Below are positions 9,643-16,669 of a DNA stretch of 64,000 nucleotides, one piece after another (the first letter of the stretch is position 1; the number at the start of each line of letters is the position of its first letter). Below the pieces are notes generated by a model that saw only the letters and a list, made by a program, of their open reading frames with translations, did no database searches and was not told the origin of the DNA. The stretch comes from Pseudomonas alkylphenolica (lineage in GTDB: Bacteria; Pseudomonadota; Gammaproteobacteria; Pseudomonadales; Pseudomonadaceae): positions 3,217,501-3,281,500 of the forward strand of contig NZ_CP009048.1 in NCBI RefSeq assembly GCF_000746525.1, in the 5' to 3' direction. The translations under genes and the position numbers were made by a program.

Positions 9643-10560
9643 ATGGTGATCCAGCTCCACGATGTCGACCTGAAACTGCTCAGGGTTTTCACCACCATTG
9701 TCAGATGCGGTGGTTTTTCCGCCGCGCAGGCCGCGCTGAACGCTGGCCAGTCGACGATCAGCGAGCAGATGACGCACCTGGAAACCCGCCTCGGGGTCAA
9801 GCTTTGCCAACGCGGGCGCAGCGGCTTTCGCCTGACCGAGCAAGGCGTGGCGATCCATGAGGCCACGCTGCGCCTGCTCAGCGCAGTGGAGAGCTTCTGC
9901 CTGGACGCCGACGTGCTCAAACAGCACATCAGCGGCAAGCTCAACCTGGGCATCATCGACTCCACCCTGACCGATCCCGACTCGCCGCTGCCGCGTACCA
10001 CCCAGCGTTTTGTCTCACGCGGCCACGACGCTCATCTGCACATCTACATCGGCGCCCCCGCGGAGCTGGAGGAACGCGTACTGGACGGTCGCCTGCACCT
10101 GGCCATCGGTCACTTTCCCCTGCGGGTACCGGGGCTGTCCTACCTGCCGCTCTACAACGAAGCCCTGGGACTCTACTGTGGGCGCCGCCATCCGCTGTTT
10201 GCCAGCAAGGCCTCGAACGGTCGTCTGCTCGAGGACGTTCGCGCCTGCCGTATCGTTGTGCGCGGTTACATGAATGAGTACGACCTGGAGCAACTGGGTA
10301 TGACCAAGGCCGCTGCCACCGTCGAGAACATCGAGGCGGCGGCGATTCTGATCATCTCCGGCGCCTACATCGGTTTCCTGCCGGTGCACTTCGCCGAGCA
10401 GTGGGTCAAGACCGGCGAGATGCGCCGCCTGGGTGCCAGCGCGCTGGACCTGACCTCGCCGTTCGATGTCGTCACCCGTCGCGGCGTATCACCGCCACCG
10501 ATCCTGCACGCCTTCCTCGAAGACCTCGCTGCCTGCATGCACCCGCCCGGGCTCGCTTGA
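9643..10560 (+). CDS. LysR-family regulator, GbuR-like
   Basis: About 305 residues with an N-terminal winged helix (FSAAQAALNAGQSTISEQMTHLETRLG, roughly residues 25-55) and a LysR effector-binding domain. It is divergent from the ureohydrolase operon, the usual geometry for a LysR activator of that operon. The start is uncertain: GTG 9622, ATG 9643 and GTG 9646 are in frame, with GGGAGG at 9634-9641 favouring 9643 or 9646. The effector is presumably a guanidino acid (inference from context). Confidence 0.85.
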   Translation: MVIQLHDVDLKLLRVFTTIVRCGGFSAAQAALNAGQSTISEQMTHLETRLGVKLCQRGRSGFRLTEQGVAIHEATLRLLSAVESFCLDADVLKQHISGKLNLGIIDSTLTDPDSPLPRTTQRFVSRGHDAHLHIYIGAPAELEERVLDGRLHLAIGHFPLRVPGLSYLPLYNEALGLYCGRRHPLFASKASNGRLLEDVRACRIVVRGYMNEYDLEQLGMTKAAATVENIEAAAILIISGAYIGFLPVHFAEQWVKTGEMRRLGASALDLTSPFDVVTRRGVSPPPILHAFLEDLAACMHPPGLA

Positions 10561-10563
10561 CCC

Positions 10564-10650
10564 GGTGGGAGCGGGCTTCTGTGGGAGCGGGCTTGCCCCG
10601 CGATACGATGCGACTGACAAACCGCAATCGCGGGGCAAGCCCGCTCCCAC
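10564..10650. repeat. REP cluster with a partial extra unit
   Basis: A partial unit (GTGGGAGCGGGCTTC) directly precedes a complete inverted REP pair. It begins four bases after the LysR stop codon. Confidence 0.9.
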
Positions 10651-10692
10651 ATTGCTACTGTTGCAACAGTACTGTTTCAAAGGAGGTGCAGC

Positions 10693-11085
10693 ATGGACCG
10701 GTTCACCGGCAGTTGCCTCTGCGGCAACGTACGAATCGTCGCCTCGGGACGCCCTTATCGGGTCGGCCTTTGTCACTGCCTGGACTGCCGAAAACATCAT
10801 GGTGCGCTGTTCAACGCCTCGGCCATATTCCCTCAGGATGCGGTGACCATCGAAGGCGAGACGCAGCACTACGCCGGCCGTCATTTCTGTCCCCGTTGCG
10901 GCTCCTCGGTGTTCGCCCGCAGCGCCGACGAAATCGAAGTGCACCTGGGCTCTCTGGATGCCCCGGATCAACTGATACCCACCTACGAAAGCTGGATTAT
11001 CCGCCGCGAATCCTGGTTGCCGGCGTTTGCACTGAGCAGACGCTACCAGCGTGATCGAGACGCCAGCGGGCGTTTTGAGGCGTAA
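10693..11085 (+). CDS. GFA-family (Mss4-like) zinc protein
   Basis: 130-residue protein of the GFA family (named for glutathione-dependent formaldehyde-activating enzyme). Zinc-binding cysteines are evident: GSCLCGNVR near residue 8, CHCLDC near 28, and HFCPRCGSSVF near 74. The start has an excellent AAGGAGGTG site. Most members of this family have no proven activity, so glutathione-formaldehyde condensation should not be assumed. It is a stand-alone gene between a REP and the M41-like gene. A paralogue lies at 19814-20218. Confidence 0.85.
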   Translation: MDRFTGSCLCGNVRIVASGRPYRVGLCHCLDCRKHHGALFNASAIFPQDAVTIEGETQHYAGRHFCPRCGSSVFARSADEIEVHLGSLDAPDQLIPTYESWIIRRESWLPAFALSRRYQRDRDASGRFEA

Positions 11086-11205
11086 CCCCTCTCCTCGCCC
11101 GCTCATAGCCGCACTCTTGCCAGCTGATAGTAAAAATCTCTTGTACGAACCCCTGGCGGGAGGAAGATGGTGTGATCAGCGACCTGCACGAACAAGGCCC
11201 GGATC

Positions 11206-11844
11206 ATGAACACTCGCCCGCGCTGCACTGCCTTCCATGAAGCAGGCCACGTCCTGGCCTTCTGGTGGAATGGCCAGCGCATCAAGCGAGTGACCGTACG
11301 CACCCGCGCCGAAGCACTGATCGGCCCGATGGTGGATCTGCGTGGCAACCTGCAGGCGGTCAAGGGCCTGGTCGAAGCCGACTACCTGGTGCCGCTCCCC
11401 GCCTTCGAGCCGCCTGGCATCGCCGAACACCTGCCTTCGATGATCAGCGCCATTGAGCGCGACCTGGTGGATTGCTTCGCAGGCCCTATGGCCGAAGCGA
11501 TTTACAGACACTGCCCGGTCGACAGGTGCCTGCAGCGTAGCGGTGCCGGCGACCACCAGCGCAGTATGGAATTGATCCGCCTGCTTCCGGCACGCATGGT
11601 GCCCGACGCTGAGCCTCAGGCCATTGCCCGTGCCAGCTGCCTGGTACATCGATACTGGGCGATGGTCAGCGCTGTCGCACAGTTTCTGCATGCCCAGGGC
11701 ACGGTCAATGGCGAGGAGATCAGCGCGCGGTTGTGCCAGCTCAGCGGCGAGACACCGACACTTCTAGGCAACCTTCTGAGCGACCTCAACAGCCGGCACA
11801 ATCGTCATGCCACCACCCGGTTACGGCCTGTCTGCTTGGCGTGA
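11206..11844 (+). CDS. Stand-alone M41 (FtsH-like) peptidase-domain protein
   Basis: 212 residues, soluble, no signal peptide. The zinc motif HEAGH is at residues 11-15 (FHEAGHVLAFWW). A downstream AGPMAEAIY resembles FtsH GGRAAEE, and GAGDHQRSMEL matches the region carrying the third zinc ligand (Asp) in FtsH. The region near residue 160 (VNGEEISARL) resembles the end of the FtsH peptidase domain. The AAA+ ATPase and membrane segments of FtsH are missing. The last 13 codons overlap a GGDEF remnant on the other strand, so the natural C-terminus may be altered. A metalloprotease activity is likely if zinc binds; substrate unknown. Confidence 0.75.
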   Translation: MNTRPRCTAFHEAGHVLAFWWNGQRIKRVTVRTRAEALIGPMVDLRGNLQAVKGLVEADYLVPLPAFEPPGIAEHLPSMISAIERDLVDCFAGPMAEAIYRHCPVDRCLQRSGAGDHQRSMELIRLLPARMVPDAEPQAIARASCLVHRYWAMVSAVAQFLHAQGTVNGEEISARLCQLSGETPTLLGNLLSDLNSRHNRHATTRLRPVCLA

Positions 11845-12005
11845 TAAAGGTGCTCGTCGGCGCGCTTGAGGATTGACTCAGGGCTCGGTGTTTCAGCGCT
11901 TCGGCAGGCGACCCCGATGGAAATGGTCAGTGCCCCGGACGGGGTTATCTGGGTCGTGGCAATGGTCTGGCGGATACGCGAGTCAGAAAAGCTCATCTGG
12001 CTCAT
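11805..12005 (-). pseudogene. Remnant of a GGDEF (diguanylate cyclase) gene, 3' end only
   Basis: The 66 codons encode the characteristic end of a GGDEF domain: ALTISIGVA followed by ADEHLYHAKQTGRNRV. The frame is closed by a TAA just upstream, and no sequence for the GGEEF active site or the domain's N-terminal half lies in the adjoining DNA. It cannot make c-di-GMP. It overlaps the 3' end of the M41-like gene on the opposite strand, marking an old deletion junction. Confidence 0.8.
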
Positions 12006-12151
12006 GGCATGGGCTTACTGCAGGTGTCTGAACACAGAGTTTTTTCAGCACAGGTCAAGCAACCCGTGCTGACGTGTTCGGCGTTTCCCTAAAGCCCTAA
12101 AGCGCGAAACGAGCGCACAGTTGCGCAGCTCTCCTGACCGACACACAGCCG

Positions 12152-12188
12152 AAAAAAGAGCAGGCCATTGCTGCGTCTGCTCTTTTTT
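12152..12188. terminator. Bidirectional rho-independent terminator
   Basis: Perfect 12-base inverted repeat AAAAAAGAGCAG / CTGCTCTTTTTT around a 13-base loop, with T-runs for both directions. Confidence 0.8.
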
Positions 12189-12305
12189 CATGGTTTGGCC
12201 TGGAAGACCAGGGCTTGGCGGGTTGCGCTGGCAGGCAACGTGCCAACCTGGCCAATCAGGTTCATGGGTTTGAGTGTTGAGTTCCAATGAACCTTTAAGC
12301 GGTTA

Positions 12306-12321
12306 CTAAGGCTTTTTTTAC
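12306..12321 (+). promoter_or_regulatory. ColR-like binding site
   Basis: CTAAGGCTTTTTTTAC matches the ColR consensus as I recall it, YYNASNNYTTTTTSAC, at all defined positions but one. It lies 88 bases upstream of the phosphatase pair. ColR of P. putida is known to activate genes for envelope lipid modification, including PAP2-type phosphatases, so the context fits. Confidence 0.5.
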
Positions 12322-12408
12322 ATTTATTTCACCCCTCCCCGACACACCGCTCCCTACAGTGCCGTCACTCTGTGCCGCGAGCACTCATCCTGTGTTCGGA
12401 GTGAACAT

Positions 12409-13098
12409 ATGCTGCAGGAGCTCATCAGGCACCCCATGGTGTCGAAACACTTAAAGTTGCATGTAGGGTTGCCAGCCAAGGTTCTGGTCATCGCAATCTG
12501 TACCGTGACTGTGTTTGTACTCTTCTGCACATGGAACTCCACGCGGGCAGGTGCCCTGCAACTGGTCAGTGAACAGCAGATTGTCAGCAGCGGGATCTAC
12601 GCGGAATGGGCCAAAGGTAATGTCATGATCCTGATTCGCCACGCAGAGCGCTGCGACCACTCACACAACACCTGCCTGAACGACCCCGCTGGCATTACCG
12701 TTGTCGGTAGCCAGGTAGCGACAGAGGCGGGCAAAGGCTTTCAGTCGTTGGGTTTGAACAAAGCCCACCTGCTAAGCAGCCCAGAGGTGCGTGCACAGCA
12801 AACAGCACGGTTCATGTTCGGCATGGCCATTCCCGTACAAGACTGGCTCAACCAATGTGATGGCAGCTTCGCCAGCAATGCCTTCAGCCACAAACAGCCT
12901 GGGCACAACTTGGTACTGATCACCCACAGCAGCTGTATCGAACAACTTGAACAAACGTTACAGGTTCGCGACAGCGAACGCTCAAGCGCCTACGCCAGTG
13001 CTCTGTTTCTCGCCATGGATAACAGCGGCAAGGCTCGGGTTCTCGGGCAAATAAATGCCGACAATTTGCGCAACCTTGTCACTCACTCAGGGAACTGA
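12409..13098 (+). CDS. Membrane-anchored histidine phosphatase family protein
   Basis: 229 residues. One membrane segment (VLVIAICTVTVFVLFCTW, about 24-41) anchors a periplasmic domain. That domain carries the phosphoglycerate-mutase/histidine-phosphatase signature LIRHAER near residue 80 and a second catalytic His in LVLITHSS. It resembles Ais-type lipopolysaccharide core heptose phosphatases. ATG 12409 has GGAGTG upstream; ATG 12436 is an alternative. It ends two bases before the PAP2 gene, forming an operon behind the ColR-like box. Removal of phosphate from an envelope lipid or LPS core is inferred. Confidence 0.78.
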   Translation: MLQELIRHPMVSKHLKLHVGLPAKVLVIAICTVTVFVLFCTWNSTRAGALQLVSEQQIVSSGIYAEWAKGNVMILIRHAERCDHSHNTCLNDPAGITVVGSQVATEAGKGFQSLGLNKAHLLSSPEVRAQQTARFMFGMAIPVQDWLNQCDGSFASNAFSHKQPGHNLVLITHSSCIEQLEQTLQVRDSERSSAYASALFLAMDNSGKARVLGQINADNLRNLVTHSGN

Positions 13099-13100
13099 AC

Positions 13101-13952
13101 ATGCCCCCCGCTTCTCGCGCCCGCTTTTATTTGGCCAATCTGGGCTTGCCGCTGCTGTTGGCTCTGGCGGCCTTTGTGCTCTTTGACCTCACAGAAGCGG
13201 ACCTTTTGATCAGCAATATGCTGCTTGACCCGGCGACGGGACAATTCCCGTTATTGCATGATCAATGGTTTGAAAAGGTCACGCACAAGTGGCCCAGGAT
13301 ATTGCCTGACTGGACAGGCGAGTTGTCGATCATCGGTGCGCTGTTATCGTTCGTATGGCCCCGTGTTGCCGGCACCCCCCAAGCGCCTCTGACCCGTCTG
13401 CTGGTCGCGACCCGGATCGCACCGGTCTTGCGTTTTACCACACGCTATCGCCGTGACTTCCTGTTCATCATCGTTGCCTTCGCCTTGTCCACCGGGGTGA
13501 TCCACTACCTGAAGAGCCACACCGGTGTGTATTGTCCCGTAGAGACCACGTTGTATGGTGGGCCGCATCCGCATCTGGAGTGGTTTAGCAACTTCAACCT
13601 GCTGGAAAAGGCCGAGGACGGCCGTTGCTGGCCAGGAGGCCACGCCTCCAGTGGCTTCACACTATTGGCCCTGTATTTTGTAGCCCTGCGCCACCGCTGG
13701 CTACATGCGCGCAAACTTCTGGCGGCTATCCTGCTGATCGGTTTCGTCTACGGAACAACCCGGGTGCTGCAGGGCTGGCACTACATGTCGCATACATTCT
13801 GGGCCGGTATTTTTGTCTGGCTGACCACCTGGGTAACTGCCCTGGCCTTTTATGGTCGACTGGCGTTACAAGCGACACCGGGACATCTAGACAGTAAGTC
13901 GTCGGCGCAGGTTTTCAACACAGTTGAAACTGTACCGGACACCGATAGTTGA
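13101..13952 (+). CDS. PAP2-family membrane phosphatase
   Basis: 283 residues with about six membrane segments. The PAP2 motifs are visible: a KSHTGVYCP stretch (variant first motif), the central PGGHASSGF (SGH-type), and GTTRVLQGWHYMSHTFWAG with the catalytic His. These active sites face the periplasm in the family. Candidates are lipid A phosphatase or phosphotransferase (LpxE/LpxT-like) or undecaprenyl-pyrophosphate phosphatase. Pairing with an Ais-like phosphatase and a ColR-like site favours a role in envelope phosphate modification. Confidence 0.85.
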   Translation: MPPASRARFYLANLGLPLLLALAAFVLFDLTEADLLISNMLLDPATGQFPLLHDQWFEKVTHKWPRILPDWTGELSIIGALLSFVWPRVAGTPQAPLTRLLVATRIAPVLRFTTRYRRDFLFIIVAFALSTGVIHYLKSHTGVYCPVETTLYGGPHPHLEWFSNFNLLEKAEDGRCWPGGHASSGFTLLALYFVALRHRWLHARKLLAAILLIGFVYGTTRVLQGWHYMSHTFWAGIFVWLTTWVTALAFYGRLALQATPGHLDSKSSAQVFNTVETVPDTDS

Positions 13953-14113
13953 GACTTAGCAGTACCGTTTCAGCGTGCGTCAGCGATAAGAAACAGCCCT
14001 GTTTGTGCGTAATAAACTCATATAAAACTAGCCTCATCGGCAATTGAGGCTGCCAGGTTACAAACGAAATAAACAGTTTGCAGATCAGAAAAAACGTTTA
14101 GCCTGACGCCGAC

Positions 14114-14368
14114 CTACCTCTGGCCGTACTGTTTGCCGCGTCGTTGTGGGCCAGGCCGTTGTTGCCTGTCGACGAGACCCAGTTGTATGAACAACGCGCC
14201 AGCCAGCAACACGGCCATCACCACACTGGTGATACCAAGCCCCCAGCCGACATCTACGGCGAGAAAATCGGCGAAGGTTTCGCCCACTGTCGTGGACATT
14301 ATCTTGATGATCCAGAAGGACAGCGTCACTTCCGGGACCTTATTCAGCCAGACGGTGGATGATTTCAT
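14114..14368 (-). pseudogene. 3'-truncated COG4705/DUF347 membrane protein gene
   Basis: The first 60 residues are a clear match to the N-terminus of COG4705 membrane proteins (KVPEVTLSFWIIKIMSTTVGE, then FADFLAVDVGWG and one membrane helix). The sequence then degenerates into an unrelated tail rich in Gln and Arg and stops at 84 residues. The family normally has about 250. A good AGGAGAGG site precedes the ATG at 14368. Only 160 bases separate the stop from the PAP2 gene, and no continuation was found there, so the 3' two-thirds are gone. Confidence 0.75.
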
Positions 14369-14477
14369 TGCGTGCCTCTCCTCGGCCACGGCGGATGCCC
14401 GCCGAGCTGCGGCTTTGGGTGAACCGTTCGTTCACTCGGCTGCGCAAAATCAGTTGCTCAACTGCCTGGACTGCTCG

Positions 14478-14939
14478 TCACTCCCTGTCTTTGAACGAGC
14501 GGATCAGGTTGTCGCGCAGCTTGACCACCGCCCGCTGAACCTGGGTGAACTCTTCTGCGGTCAGGCCGGTGGCCTCGAAGAGGTCCACGTCCGAGCCCTC
14601 GTCGCGCAACTGCCTGCCCTCGTCAGTCAGCCGGATACGTACCTGACGCTCATCCTCCGGGTCGCGCTGGCGTTGCACGTAGCCCATGGCTTCGAGTTTT
14701 TTCAGGATCGGCGTCAGGGTGTTGGATTCGAGAAACAGCTTTTCACCGAGGCTGCCGACGGTCTGGTCGTCCTGCTCCCAGAGCGCAACCAGGGTGATGT
14801 ATTGGGTGTAGGTAAGACCCAATCGCTCAAGTTTCGGCTTGTAGGCTTTGCCAAAGGCAAGGTTGCTCGAATAGACGGCAAAACACAGAAACTCCGAGAG
14901 TTTCAGGCCGGCAGGCATCGCGGTGTCGGTGGGTTTCAT
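14478..14939 (-). CDS. ohrR: OhrR, MarR-family organic peroxide sensor
   Basis: 153-residue repressor. The N-terminal LSEFLCFAVYSSNLAF contains the reactive Cys (residue 19) that is oxidised by organic hydroperoxides. The tyrosines and winged-helix (LTYTQYITLVAL to DERQVRIRLT) follow the OhrR pattern. It lies downstream of ohr on the same strand, with its own copy of the operator (15028-15046). Oxidation releases DNA and induces both genes. Assignment is firm. Confidence 0.93.
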   Translation of the reverse strand: MKPTDTAMPAGLKLSEFLCFAVYSSNLAFGKAYKPKLERLGLTYTQYITLVALWEQDDQTVGSLGEKLFLESNTLTPILKKLEAMGYVQRQRDPEDERQVRIRLTDEGRQLRDEGSDVDLFEATGLTAEEFTQVQRAVVKLRDNLIRSFKDRE

Positions 14940-15027
14940 GGCTATTCCTTGTTGACCAGAGCAGGACGAGGGACGGCCAGGTGATCGTATAAAACGTTCA
15001 CCTGGCCTCTCCCGCTTGATATCCCAT

Positions 15028-15046
15028 GCGATTTAATCGTATGCGA
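15028..15046. promoter_or_regulatory. OhrR operator upstream of ohrR
   Basis: GCGATTTAATCGTATGCGA, an imperfect dyad of GCGATT/AATCG(T/C), about 90 bases before the ohrR start. Nearly the same sequence precedes ohr. Confidence 0.7.
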
Positions 15047-15111
15047 CCTAGATGATGGTCCTTTCCCGGCGTCTCGATGTCAAGACAGCAGGTGCCTGGC
15101 CACCTGTCGCG

Positions 15112-15552
15112 TTACTCGGTGATCGCCTTCAAGGTTACCTCGATGTTGCCGCGGGTGGCCTTGGAGTATGGGCAAACCTGGTCGGCGGCATGCACCAGGG
15201 CGTTGGCAACTTCAGGGTCCAGGCCGGGCAAGCGCGCAGTCAGTCGAGCCTGGAGGAAGTAGTCCTTGCCGGTCTGGCCAAGGTCGACTTCGATCTCGAC
15301 CGCCAGACCTTCTGGCAATGCCACCTTCATTTCCTTGGCGACCAGTTCCACCGCCGCGATGTAGCAGGCCGACCATGCCCCGGAGAACAGTTGCTCGGCG
15401 GTCGGGTGCGGCTGGATGGCGTTGAATTCGTGGGCAGGCTTGCTGGCACCCGACGACGACAGCTGGATATTCAGGCCACGCGCGGTGGTACCGGCGACAC
15501 TGAGGGTGGTTTGAGTTTTGCCGGTCAACAGGACTTTTTCGATCTTGCTCAT
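15112..15552 (-). CDS. ohr: Organic hydroperoxide resistance protein Ohr
   Basis: 146-residue OsmC/Ohr-family thiol peroxidase reducing organic hydroperoxides with lipoylated partners. The two redox cysteines are in place: FSGAWSACYIAAV (near residue 60) and ADQVCPYSKATRGN (near 125). The start ATG at 15552 is preceded by GAGGA. An OhrR operator lies 40-60 bases upstream, within the promoter. Confidence 0.95.
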   Translation of the reverse strand: MSKIEKVLLTGKTQTTLSVAGTTARGLNIQLSSSGASKPAHEFNAIQPHPTAEQLFSGAWSACYIAAVELVAKEMKVALPEGLAVEIEVDLGQTGKDYFLQARLTARLPGLDPEVANALVHAADQVCPYSKATRGNIEVTLKAITE

Positions 15553-15590
15553 GGGGGAGTTCCTCTGGATTTGCTTGAGTTGTCTCGCTA

Positions 15591-15610
15591 GCGATTAAAT
15601 CGCATGCGAT
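15591..15610. promoter_or_regulatory. OhrR operator upstream of ohr
   Basis: GCGATTAAATCGCATGCGAT. The palindrome GCGATT-A-AATCGC is perfect here and imperfect in the ohrR copy. Confidence 0.75.
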
Positions 15611-15678
15611 TGATAAATAATCAGGCAGGCACGTCTCGACGTCAACAGGGTTGGTAGGGTGCTGCGACGGACGGTCTG

Positions 15679-15744
15679 ATCGCGGGGCAAGCCCGCTCCC
15701 ACCGGCTCAGGGAGAACCCAGTGGGAGCGGGCTTGCCCCGCGAT
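15679..15744. repeat. REP pair (tail-to-tail)
   Basis: Two inverted cores, ATCGCGGGGCAAGCCCGCTCCCAC and its complement, separated by 18 bases. It lies ten bases past the 3' end of the GNAT gene. Confidence 0.9.
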
Positions 15745-15754
15745 AAGTCCCTGC

Positions 15755-16264
15755 TTAGTGAACCGCACGCGTAACCAGGTAACTCAGCAGCTCAGGCTCA
15801 TCATCCAGTTCAATGGTCCGCACCGGCCGCGGCAGGTTGTCCAGCACCGCGCGCCAGAACGCCTGGGCGGTTTCGTCCTGGTCATAGAAACGCACCAGCC
15901 AGTCACTCTCCCCGCTCATCAGCACCTGGCTGGCGATTGCGCGGCCGATGCCTTTGCGCCGGTAACGCTTGAGGATGAACAGGTCGGCCAGCTCCAGGGC
16001 ATTGAGTGCCGCGAACTCGCTCCGCTCGATCAACAGGAAACCGGCGATGAAGCCATCGACCAGGATCAGGTTGGCGCTCCACTGCGGCTCCTGCCAGTAG
16101 CGGATCAGGTGCTCTTCGTGAATGTAGAAGCGGCCGTCCACTTCGACATCCTCTTGCTCCCAGTCCGAAGACTCATAGGCATAGAACTGATACAGGTTGC
16201 GGATCAGTTCAGCCTGGTCGGGGCCGGTTTGCAGCAGTTCGACAGTGAAAGGGATCGAAGGCAT
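15755..16264 (-). CDS. GNAT-family N-acetyltransferase
   Basis: 169 residues with the GNAT core. A beta-strand block with LILVDGFIAGFLLIER and LELADLFILKRYRRKGIGRAIASQVL contains the acetyl-CoA pyrophosphate loop RRKGIG. The frame is open to 16387 and would add a hydrophobic stretch, but that would overlap the divergent gene's start. ATG 16264 begins at the normal domain boundary. Substrate unknown. Confidence 0.85.
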   Translation of the reverse strand: MPSIPFTVELLQTGPDQAELIRNLYQFYAYESSDWEQEDVEVDGRFYIHEEHLIRYWQEPQWSANLILVDGFIAGFLLIERSEFAALNALELADLFILKRYRRKGIGRAIASQVLMSGESDWLVRFYDQDETAQAFWRAVLDNLPRPVRTIELDDEPELLSYLVTRAVH

Positions 16265-16356
16265 GGGGATCTCGGTCAATAAACGGGTAGCGCGTTTTTC
16301 GCGGGCGCTATTGTTTACAAAAGCGCTGACCAATACCAGCAGCAGGAGACCCAACC

Positions 16357-16548
16357 ATGACAACGTCCGAGTCATCCGCCGGCGCATTGATCGAGGCCAG
16401 AAGCAACGCGCTCAACGACTGGCGCGGGGCAACCCTTGCCCAGGTACGCAGACTCATCCACCAGGCCGACCCCGAGGTACTTGAGGAGTGGAAATGGCGC
16501 GGTGTTCCGGTGTGGTCCCACGCGGGCATTCTGTGCACCGGCGAAACC
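16357..16548 (+). pseudogene. DUF1801-family gene truncated by a REP
   Basis: The first 64 codons match the start of DUF1801 proteins (LNDWRGATLAQVRRLIHQAD, EEWKWRGVPVWSH, GILCTGET). The similarity then ends exactly where a REP begins, so the usual 60-70 C-terminal residues are missing. The frame stays open through the REP and antisense to the next gene until 16806, but that tail is not DUF1801 sequence. Confidence 0.75.
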
Positions 16549-16550
16549 TG

Positions 16551-16636
16551 TAGGAGCGGATTCATCCGCGATGGGGCGCAGAAGTCCCATCTTTTGGGAC
16601 CGCGTTGCGACCCATCGCGGATAAATCCGCTCCTAC
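16551..16636. repeat. REP variant (TAGGAGCGGATTCATCCGCGAT type)
   Basis: A second REP subfamily, different from the GGGAGCGGGC type elsewhere in the window. Inverted arms flank a small GTCCCA/TGGGAC hairpin. It interrupts the DUF1801 gene. Confidence 0.85.
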
Positions 16637-16669
16637 AAGACAGTTGCTCCTACAAGCGTCATGAACCTG

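Noticed and set aside
12045..12287. 80-codon minus-strand frame
   Set aside because: It reads through the bidirectional terminator and lacks start signals or family similarity.
16265..16387. Membrane-helix extension of the GNAT protein
   Set aside because: It would overlap the divergent DUF1801 start, and GNAT enzymes of this type are soluble.
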